Source: Nitrososphaerota archaeon (GTDB taxonomy: Archaea; Thermoproteota; Nitrososphaeria; Nitrososphaerales; Nitrosopumilaceae). Taken from it: a DNA stretch of 8,548 bases. The notes below the pieces were generated by a model, which saw only the letters and a list, made by a program, of their open reading frames with translations, did not search any database and was not told where the DNA came from. Positions 1 to 5,197 of the stretch are shown here, piece by piece. The stretch's first letter is position 1. The number at the start of each line of letters is the position of its first letter. The stretch is from positions 1 through 8,548 of the forward strand of contig JADFJY010000046.1 of NCBI GenBank assembly GCA_022565935.1. The letters run 5' to 3'. The translations under genes and the position numbers were made by a program.

Positions 1-1
1 A

Positions 2-412
2 ATTGCAGCTGAACAAGGAGCACATATTGTCAAAACATACTATTGTGAAAATTTCGAAAAAGTTGTTCAATCATGTCCTGTCCCAATTATTGTTGCAGGA
101 GGAAAGAAAATTCCAGAACGTGATGCATTACAATTAACATACAATTCCATCAAAGGCGGTGCAGTTGGCGTTGACATGGGACGAAACATCTGGCAATCAG
201 AGCATCCAGTTGCAATGATTAAAGCAGTACGTTCTATAGTTCATGGAAATTCAAATGTAGATCAAGCATATAGCTACTACAAAAAACTAGTCAGTGAAGG
301 CCCAGAAAGAAAAAATAAATCAAATAAATCAAATCAAAACAAACCAAATACACCTCAAAACAAACCTAATTCTACCAAACCACAAACCACTCAAAACAAA
401 CCTAACAAATAA
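2..412 (+). CDS. LsrF/DhnA-family class I aldolase, C-terminal part (5' end outside window)
   Basis: The frame is open from the window edge to TAA at 410-412, giving the last 136 residues. The sequence matches the C-terminal half of the DhnA/LsrF class I aldolase TIM barrel: a KTYY segment whose lysine (codon 32-34) corresponds to the Schiff-base lysine of LsrF, then CPVPIIVAGGKK, and GAVGVDMGRNIWQS, the phosphate-binding end of the barrel. LsrF acts on phosphorylated AI-2 products. Relatives include archaeal fructose-bisphosphate aldolase and 2-amino-3,7-dideoxy-D-threo-hept-6-ulosonate synthase. The KTYY and VDMGRN forms are closest to LsrF as I remember it, but no lsr genes are visible, so the substrate is unknown. 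The normal fold ends near position 298. About 37 further residues, rich in Lys, Asn, Pro, Gln and Thr and probably disordered, are unusual for the family. The gene is convergent with the next one. The family call is firm; the reaction is not. Confidence 0.85.
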   Translation: MAAEQGAHIVKTYYCENFEKVVQSCPVPIIVAGGKKIPERDALQLTYNSIKGGAVGVDMGRNIWQSEHPVAMIKAVRSIVHGNSNVDQAYSYYKKLVSEGPERKNKSNKSNQNKPNTPQNKPNSTKPQTTQNKPNK

Positions 413-446
413 AAAAAACCTAATCAAAACAAATCAAACAAACATA
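310..446 (+). repeat. G-free A/C-rich low-complexity tract with imperfect repeats
   Basis: No G occurs on the + strand from 310 to 446 (137 bases). The tract is built from A and C with some T. The unit TCAAAACAAAYC appears at 334-345, 355-366, 391-402 and 424-435. The spacings are 21, 36 and 33 bases, all multiples of three, so every copy lies in the aldolase reading frame, although the last copy is beyond the stop codon at 410-412. It encodes the Lys/Asn/Pro tail and continues into the convergent intergenic space. Confidence 0.85.
411..418 (-). terminator. Possible U8 terminator of the SnoaL-like gene
   Basis: A run of eight A on the + strand is eight U in the - strand transcript, about 47-54 bases beyond the TAG stop of the SnoaL-like gene. 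It lies in a C-free, U/G-rich stretch. Archaeal intrinsic termination often uses a U tract without a stem. No hairpin is evident, so this rests on the U tract alone. Confidence 0.35.
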
Positions 447-464
447 GTCAAACCAAAAAACAGT

Positions 465-869
465 CTATCCTTCAATCTTTGAGAGATGGATGTGTGCAAT
501 TTTCCATGTTGGTTCTTTAACTAACACAAATGTTGCACGTCCTTTAATTTTTATGTGCTCACCTGTGAATGCTTTGTTGTCTACTAACATTCCTTGTTGC
601 ATTAACTCTAATGCAACAACTGCAGTATCTCCAAAAATACTAATTTTAGGGTTTGTAATTTCATAACTGTAATCTGAAATACTAATGAATCTTAATTCTT
701 CTAATTCTATTGTGGTTTGATAATCTTTAAGATCATATGGCGGCAAATCACTAAAGCTTGAAAATCTAGAATCATCAAGATGTATCTCTTTTAGTTTAGT
801 TAGATCTTTTGTTACTCCCGCTTGAAACAATGTCTCAATTATTTTTATGATTTCTTCATTATCTATCAA
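465..869 (-). CDS. SnoaL/NTF2-like (DUF4440-type) small protein, TTG start
   Basis: 134 residues, the usual length of a single cone-shaped alpha+beta NTF2/SnoaL domain. An N-terminal helix (residues 3-19, EEIIKIIETLFQAGV) is followed by beta strands, with GDTAVVALEL at 80-89, KIKGRATFVLVKE at 107-119 and the characteristic closing strand WKIAHIHLS at 122-130. Family members include isomerases, small-molecule binding proteins and many with no known activity, so no reaction is assigned. There is no signal peptide, so it is probably cytosolic. No in-frame ATG or GTG exists upstream before the stop at 894-896, and the first internal ATG is near residue 90, so TTG at 869 is the likely start. A TATA-like box on the - strand at 901-906 fits a leader of about 8-9 bases. 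It is divergent from ilvB and convergent with the aldolase gene. Family call is good; function unknown. Confidence 0.8.
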   Translation of the reverse strand: MIDNEEIIKIIETLFQAGVTKDLTKLKEIHLDDSRFSSFSDLPPYDLKDYQTTIELEELRFISISDYSYEITNPKISIFGDTAVVALELMQQGMLVDNKAFTGEHIKIKGRATFVLVKEPTWKIAHIHLSKIEG

Positions 870-899
870 AACAGTCAGTTTGAAATATGGAAATTATCA

Positions 900-908
900 G
901 TTTAAATC
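900..908 (-). promoter_or_regulatory. Probable TATA box for the SnoaL-like gene
   Basis: The - strand reads GATTTAAAC here, with its centre about 34 bases before the TTG codon at 869. With the usual 25-27 bases from TATA centre to transcription start, the RNA would begin near 877. This supports the TTG start. Confidence 0.45.
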
Positions 909-1002
909 TTCTGTACAATGTGGGCTCAACTACCGATTATTTTTCTGGGAATCTTTATTAATTATCAATTAGATCTGTTTATGATTTCAATGAGTACAGA
1001 AA

Positions 1003-1017
1003 TAATTGGACCAATTA
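1003..1017. promoter_or_regulatory. 15-base palindrome upstream of ilvB promoter, candidate operator
   Basis: TAATTGG-A-CCAATTA has perfect 7-base arms around a single central base. It ends about 26 bases before the probable ilvB TATA box. In archaea, Lrp/AsnC-type and other dimeric helix-turn-helix regulators bind sites of this shape just upstream of TATA/BRE. The regulator is unknown and binding is inferred. Confidence 0.4.
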
Positions 1018-1042
1018 GCAATAATTTGCAAGTTGTTGTTAT

Positions 1043-1050
1043 ACTATAAA
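1043..1050 (+). promoter_or_regulatory. Probable TATA box of the ilvB-ilvN-leuA operon
   Basis: The sequence ACTATAAA has its centre about 35 bases before the ATG at 1082. This predicts a transcription start near 1072 and a leader of roughly 10 bases. No Shine-Dalgarno site precedes the ATG. Confidence 0.5.
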
Positions 1051-1081
1051 GTGTGCTCAAATTTTTAACTTAATTAAAATT

Positions 1082-2794
1082 ATGGCGATTGATTTGATAA
1101 ATAAAATGGAAACTATGACAGGTGCAAAGGCTTTGATGACGGCTATGGAAAAAGAAGGCGTCAAACAAGTCTTCGGTATACCAGGAGGTGCAAATCTTCC
1201 AATGTATGATGAATTTGCTAGATGCAATATTCGACATATTTTAGCAAGACATGAACAGTCAGCAACTCACATGGCTGATGGATTTGGTAGAGTAAGCAGA
1301 AAGCCTGGTGTTTGTTTTGCGACATCAGGACCCGGAGCTACTAACATTTTGACTGGCCTTGCAACAGCACAAGCTGATTCCTCACCAATTGTTGCAGTAA
1401 CTGGTCAAGTACCAGTGGCAATGATTGGAAAAGATGCATTTCAAGAAAGCGATATTATTGGAATGTCTAATCCTGTTGTAAAATATGCATTTCAACCAAG
1501 ACAAGCAAGTGAAGTTCCAGAAGCTGTAAGAAAAGGATTTTACATTGCAAGAACTGGGCGACCAGGGCCTGTACTAATTGACATTCCAAAAGATGTTCAA
1601 CAAGCTGAAGCAGAGATGGAATTTCCTGATGAATTTAAAATCCAAGGTTATCATCCTTGGGCTGATCCTGATATTGTTGCATGTGAAAGAGCAATTGATA
1701 TGTTACTTAATTCAGAAAAACCAATCATCTTAGCTGGTGGTGGAACTATTATCTCATCAGCATTTGCTGAATTACAATCTATTGCAGAAACTCTCATGCT
1801 TCCCGTAGTTACTACTTTCAAAGGAAAGGGTGCATTTCCTGAAAATCATCCATTGTCATTAGGACCAATTGGAATGCATGGACATGCAGAGGCAAACAAA
1901 ATGATGACAGAAGCTGATTGTGTATTGGCAATTGGAACTCGTTTCTCTGATAGATCAGTTGGAACCTTTGAGGCATTTGAGAAGAGGCTCAAAATCATTC
2001 ACTTGGATGTAGATCCTGCAGAGATTGGTAAAAACCAAACAGCACAAGTTGCAGTAGTTGGAGATGTCAAAGCATCACTTCGAATAATGATAAAATTACT
2101 TTTAAAAAGAGCAGTTAAAAAAACTGAAGAGACTCCGTGGGTAAAGCATGTTAAAGAAACTAAAGCTTACTGGAAAGAAAACTTGAAAATTCATCCAGGT
2201 GAAATGGGTGCTGCAAAAATTTTACGTAAACTCAGAGAGTTATTACCACATAAATCAATCATTACTACTGAAGTAGGACAACACCAAATGTGGGCATCAT
2301 TATTTTATGATGTAATTCAACCAGGTACTTTCTTTAGTTCTACAGGATTAGGTACTATGGGTTGGGGATTCCCAGCATCAATTGGTGCCAAAGTTGCAAG
2401 ACCTGATGTTCCTGTAGTGGATATTGCAGGAGATGGCAGTTTTGCAATGACTGAAAACTCACTTGCAACTGCAGTATTGGAAGACATTCCAGTAATCGTG
2501 TTTATCTTAAATAATTTCACATTAGGAATGGTTGCTCAATGGCAAAGAACTTTTTATGATAGGCGAATGATTGGTGTAGACCAAAAACATTGTCCTGATT
2601 ATGTAAAATTAGCTGAATCATACGGAGCTCAAGGAATTAGAGCACAGTCAATGGATGAACTTGACAAAGCAATCAAAACAGCATTATCAAGTGATGTTGC
2701 AACTGTAATTGATATTCCAATAGATCCTGAAGAAGACGTATTGCCATTTGTAGCTCCTGGAACCCCGCTTGCAGATATGGTATTGCCATCATAG
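1082..2794 (+). CDS. ilvB: Acetolactate synthase (acetohydroxyacid synthase) large, catalytic subunit
   Basis: 570 residues, the normal AHAS large-subunit length. The enzyme is TPP-, Mg- and FAD-dependent and joins two pyruvates to acetolactate (valine, leucine), or pyruvate and 2-oxobutyrate to acetohydroxybutyrate (isoleucine). Domain order is TPP-binding pyrimidine domain (about 12-180), central FAD-binding domain (about 200-340) and pyrophosphate domain (about 380-560). Visible residues: catalytic glutamate E58 in ARHEQSATHMADG; GQVP and IGKDAFQE of the channel; the TPP/Mg motif from G450-D451-G452-S453 to N477-N478; and the AHAS signature GMVAQWQ at 482-488, whose tryptophan separates AHAS from other pyruvate-oxidase relatives. 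The ATG at 1082 is chosen because it fits the TATA box; M9 or M12 could also serve, since family similarity begins near residue 12. It is the first gene of the operon, 9 bases before its regulatory subunit. Confidence 0.96.
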   Translation: MAIDLINKMETMTGAKALMTAMEKEGVKQVFGIPGGANLPMYDEFARCNIRHILARHEQSATHMADGFGRVSRKPGVCFATSGPGATNILTGLATAQADSSPIVAVTGQVPVAMIGKDAFQESDIIGMSNPVVKYAFQPRQASEVPEAVRKGFYIARTGRPGPVLIDIPKDVQQAEAEMEFPDEFKIQGYHPWADPDIVACERAIDMLLNSEKPIILAGGGTIISSAFAELQSIAETLMLPVVTTFKGKGAFPENHPLSLGPIGMHGHAEANKMMTEADCVLAIGTRFSDRSVGTFEAFEKRLKIIHLDVDPAEIGKNQTAQVAVVGDVKASLRIMIKLLLKRAVKKTEETPWVKHVKETKAYWKENLKIHPGEMGAAKILRKLRELLPHKSIITTEVGQHQMWASLFYDVIQPGTFFSSTGLGTMGWGFPASIGAKVARPDVPVVDIAGDGSFAMTENSLATAVLEDIPVIVFILNNFTLGMVAQWQRTFYDRRMIGVDQKHCPDYVKLAESYGAQGIRAQSMDELDKAIKTALSSDVATVIDIPIDPEEDVLPFVAPGTPLADMVLPS

Positions 2795-2803
2795 TGATTA
2801 ATC

Positions 2804-3286
2804 ATGTGGGCAATAATTTCTATTTTAGTTGAAAACAAAACTGGAATCTTGTTTAAGGTAACTAATCTTTTTAGGTCGAGGAACTTTAACATTGATAGTA
2901 TTTCAGTTGGGGTAACTGAGAATCCAGCTTATTCTAGAATGACTATTACTACTAATAGTGATGAAAAACAAGTGGCACAAATTGTAAAACAACTCGATAA
3001 AATGATTGATACTGTGGAGGTTAAACAATTAGATGAACACAAGACAGTATACCGAGAACTCTGTCTTTTTATGATAAAACTCAGCAATGCTAATGATAGC
3101 ATGGAGGTAAACAAGATTGCTACTGCATATGGCGGCAAAGTCCATGATGTGAAAAAAGAATCATTAATGGTTGAATTAACTGCAACACCTCACCAAATCC
3201 AAGCATTTGAGGAATTGATAAAACCATTTGGTATAATTGATGTGGCGCGAACTGGCGTTGCAGCATTGCAAAGGAGTGGATCATGA
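2804..3286 (+). CDS. ilvN: Acetolactate synthase small, regulatory subunit
   Basis: 160 residues, typical of the single-ACT-domain small subunit that activates IlvB and gives feedback inhibition by valine. The ACT domain spans about residues 3-77 and the C-terminal IlvH/N domain about 80-158. In the numbering of E. coli IlvH, which aligns without gaps at the N terminus, N11, G14 and N29 are kept, and these lie at the valine-binding dimer interface. That suggests feedback control is retained. Position 17 is Phe rather than the Ser of IlvH. The ATG follows ilvB by 9 bases. A partial Shine-Dalgarno match, GTGAT at 2794-2798, complements the 16S 3' end (GATCACC) with 5 bases of spacing. The stop overlaps the leuA start (ATGA). 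Cytosolic partner of IlvB; transcription from the ilvB promoter is inferred from the spacing. Confidence 0.95.
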   Translation: MWAIISILVENKTGILFKVTNLFRSRNFNIDSISVGVTENPAYSRMTITTNSDEKQVAQIVKQLDKMIDTVEVKQLDEHKTVYRELCLFMIKLSNANDSMEVNKIATAYGGKVHDVKKESLMVELTATPHQIQAFEELIKPFGIIDVARTGVAALQRSGS

Positions 3287-4797
3287 AAGTTAGAATATTT
3301 GATACAACATTAAGGGATGGAGAACAAACACTTGGTGTATCGTTATCCCCTGATCAAAAATTATCCATTGCAAAAAAACTCGATGAATTAGGAGTTGATG
3401 CAATCGAAGCTGGTTTTCCTGTAATTTCTGATGGTGAATTCAAAGGTGTACAATTGATTACTGCAGAAGGATTATCTGCTGAAATAGTTGGATTAACTAG
3501 AACCATCAAAAAAGATTTTGATACTGCAATTGATGCAGGATTAACATCCATTCACACATTCATTGCAACATCTGATATTCATTTAGAATACAAACTCAAA
3601 ATGACTAGAGAGCAAGTACTTGAAAAAGCAATTGAAGCAGTAGAGTATGGAAAGTCTCGTGGCGTCAAAGTAGAGTTCTCAGCCGAAGACGCAACACGAA
3701 CTGATAGAGAATTCTTAAAAAAAGTATTTGGTGAGGTAGCAAAAGCAGGAGCTGATAGAATTGATATTCCAGATACTGTAGGATATTCAACACCCGAGTA
3801 TATGGCAGAAATTACTCGTGATGCAGTAATTGCATCAAAATTACCCGTCAGTGTTCATTGTCACAATGACTTTGGATTAGCAGTTGCAAATGCATTATCT
3901 GGAATTCATGCAGGAGCTGAATGTGCACATGTTACAATTAATGGAATTGGAGAACGAGCAGGTAATGCATCATTAGAGGAATTCTCCATGGCATTGCAAT
4001 GTTTACCATATGAGCAAAAATATGAAACAAACATCAAATCTAAATTAATTTATGACACCTCTAGATTCATCTCAAAAATTATAGGCATCAAAGTGCAGCC
4101 AAACAAGGCAATAGTTGGAGATAATGCATTTGGACACGAATCAGGAATTCATACTCATGGAGTATTAAGTAATCCATTAACTTACGAGCCAATTAGTCCC
4201 GAGTTAGTAGGACAAAAAAGACGACTTCGTGTTGGAAAACATGCAGGAATTCATGGCATGAATGCAATGCTTGCAGAGTTTGGAGTAAAACCAACTAATG
4301 AGCAATCTGAGAAAATTTTAGAAAAAGTAAAAGTGTTAGGTGACCAAGGAAAACAGATCACTGATGTAGAGTTGTTATCTATTGCAAGTGAAATATTAGG
4401 TGAGAAAGGAATTAAACGAATTGTACAGTTAACTGGATTCTCAGTATCTACGGGAATTGGAACAATGCCTTATGCATTTGTCAAATTAACCATCGATGGA
4501 GAAGAGTTTACTGGAACGGATCATGGTGTTGGTCCAGTTGATGCAGCATTTAATGCAATTCAAAAGATTACAGGTAAAGTATCTGAAATTAGAATCAAAG
4601 ACTATGCATTAGCATCAATTTCTGGCGGTTCTGGTGCATTGTGTGAAGTAACAATTAGTGTAGAGGATGCACAAGGAAATAGGGTCTCTGCAAAATCAGT
4701 AGGTGAGGATATCGTAACTACAAGTGTTCAAGCAGTCATTGATGGAATTAATCATATAATGCTCAAAAAGATGCTTAAAGAAAAACAGGTAAGCTAG
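3283..4797 (+). CDS. leuA: 2-isopropylmalate synthase
   Basis: 504 residues, an archaeal-type LeuA. It condenses acetyl-CoA with 2-oxoisovalerate, the first leucine-specific step. The DRE-TIM metallolyase barrel (about 1-265) shows DTTLRDGEQ (R11, D12), metal ligands H192 and H194 in HCHNDFGLAVANAL, and NGIGERAGNASLEE at 220-233 with N228. A linker with GKHAGIHG follows, and a LeuA allosteric dimer domain occupies about 385-500 (GVGPVDAAFNAI and SISGGSGALCEV are visible), so leucine feedback is expected. EAGFPVISDGEF and HTFIATSDIHLEYKLKM match isopropylmalate synthase. The related citramalate synthase CimA has EAGSAITSKGE at the first site, so that call is disfavoured. It overlaps ilvN by 4 bases, which implies coupled translation. 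One oddity: the near-universal Pro after GEQT is Leu (L17). Confidence 0.92.
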   Translation: MKVRIFDTTLRDGEQTLGVSLSPDQKLSIAKKLDELGVDAIEAGFPVISDGEFKGVQLITAEGLSAEIVGLTRTIKKDFDTAIDAGLTSIHTFIATSDIHLEYKLKMTREQVLEKAIEAVEYGKSRGVKVEFSAEDATRTDREFLKKVFGEVAKAGADRIDIPDTVGYSTPEYMAEITRDAVIASKLPVSVHCHNDFGLAVANALSGIHAGAECAHVTINGIGERAGNASLEEFSMALQCLPYEQKYETNIKSKLIYDTSRFISKIIGIKVQPNKAIVGDNAFGHESGIHTHGVLSNPLTYEPISPELVGQKRRLRVGKHAGIHGMNAMLAEFGVKPTNEQSEKILEKVKVLGDQGKQITDVELLSIASEILGEKGIKRIVQLTGFSVSTGIGTMPYAFVKLTIDGEEFTGTDHGVGPVDAAFNAIQKITGKVSEIRIKDYALASISGGSGALCEVTISVEDAQGNRVSAKSVGEDIVTTSVQAVIDGINHIMLKKMLKEKQVS

Positions 4798-4803
4798 AAA
4801 AAA
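4798..4803 (-). terminator. Possible U6 terminator of the small - strand gene
   Basis: Six A on the + strand directly after the leuA stop are six U in the - strand transcript, 27-32 bases beyond the TAA of the small gene. No stem is visible. On the + strand, the T-rich stretch ATTTTATTTA near 4840-4849 could end the leuA transcript inside the small gene. Confidence 0.25.
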
Positions 4804-4829
4804 CTAAACCACATTAGGGACATTTGATA

Positions 4830-5072
4830 TTAAAATCCAATTTTATTTAGAACAAAGTTTAGAATATTACTAATTTTTCCATCTGTTTCATGAACTGATA
4901 CTAACGCCATTTGGCTACCTTTGTCCTCCATAGGCACTTCATATAATCCCAGTTTTGTTTTTTGGGTCATTCTGAATTGTTCTTTTTTTATTGCCAGCTC
5001 CAAATTTAAAATTGTATTTTCCTCTTTTAACATCTTTCTTGATTTTTGTTCTGGCGTTCGTATTTTTGACAT
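4830..5072 (-). CDS. Small protein of unknown function, divergent from leuB
   Basis: 80 residues from ATG at 5072. I do not recognise a family. Residues 1-36 are highly charged and helix-prone (MSKIRTPEQKSRK, then KEENTILNLELAIKKEQ), which could form a short coiled coil. Residues 37-65 alternate like beta strands (KTKLGLYEVPMEDKG, MALVSVHETDG), and the end is a hydrophobic amphipathic segment (ISNILNFVLNKIGF). There is no signal peptide, Cys pair or clear helix-turn-helix. In-frame starts also exist at 5081 (ATG) and 5084 (TTG), but the - strand TATA box at 5098-5105 lies about 29 bases before 5072, which fits a near-leaderless message from this ATG. The gene is convergent with leuA and divergent from leuB. 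The overlapping + strand frame (4921-5127) looks like a Phe/Ser-rich shadow. Codon composition resembles the neighbours, so I think it is real. A role in leucine metabolism is only suggested by position. Confidence 0.65.
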   Translation of the reverse strand: MSKIRTPEQKSRKMLKEENTILNLELAIKKEQFRMTQKTKLGLYEVPMEDKGSQMALVSVHETDGKISNILNFVLNKIGF

Positions 5073-5097
5073 GTCTAGCATCAAATTTTCTAGTTCA

Positions 5098-5105
5098 TTA
5101 TATAA
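5098..5105 (-). promoter_or_regulatory. Probable TATA box of the small - strand gene
   Basis: The - strand reads TTATATAA. Its centre is about 29 bases before the ATG at 5072, which predicts a leader of about 3 bases. It is the strongest TATA match in the window and decides the start chosen for the gene. Confidence 0.55.
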
Positions 5106-5106
5106 C

Positions 5107-5127
5107 TTAAGACAATGTCTGTCTTAA
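5107..5127. repeat. Perfect 8-base inverted repeat in the divergent promoter region, candidate operator
   Basis: TTAAGACA (5107-5114) and TGTCTTAA (5120-5127) are perfect reverse complements around a 5-base spacer, 21 bases in all. The element begins 1 base from the - strand TATA box, over the BRE position of the small gene, and ends about 41 bases before the leuB TATA box. This placement suits a repressor of the small gene or an activator of leuB. As a terminator it is less likely, since no gene ends here. Confidence 0.45.
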
Positions 5128-5168
5128 AAAAAACAGTACAGGTATCCTATCTTGAAAATTAAGGTGAC

Positions 5169-5176
5169 ATTATATT
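5169..5176 (+). promoter_or_regulatory. Probable TATA box of leuB
   Basis: ATTATATT has its centre about 26 bases before the leuB ATG, which predicts a leaderless message. A purine-rich GGTGAC just upstream could serve as BRE. The weak Shine-Dalgarno-like GAAGTGA at 5187-5193 would matter only if transcription started further upstream. Confidence 0.45.
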
Positions 5177-5197
5177 CCCTTTATGTGAAGTGACACT

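Noticed and set aside
294..482. Asn/Lys/Leu-rich open frame overlapping the aldolase tail
   Set aside because: It is a frame-shifted reading of the A/C-rich repeat tract with no independent signals.
2317..2892. Open frames on the - strand inside ilvB
   Set aside because: They are antisense shadows of conserved ilvB codons, with no promoter and no protein-like features.
3283..4797. leuA gene as citramalate synthase (CimA)
   Set aside because: The substrate-region segments EAGFPVISDGEF and HTFIATSDIHLEYKLKM match archaeal isopropylmalate synthase rather than CimA, and leuB is nearby.
5073..5123. N-terminal extension of the small - strand gene (frame open to 5123)
   Set aside because: The extension reads plausibly (KLYNELENL), but the only start codon in it is TTG at 5084. 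The TATA box at 5098-5105 lies inside it and points to the ATG at 5072. The ATG at 5081 remains a weaker alternative.
4921..5127. Open frame on + strand opposite the small - strand gene
   Set aside because: It is Phe/Ser/Ile-rich with no recognisable features, has no TATA box at the right spacing, and mirrors a charged, protein-like frame on the - strand that has a strong promoter.
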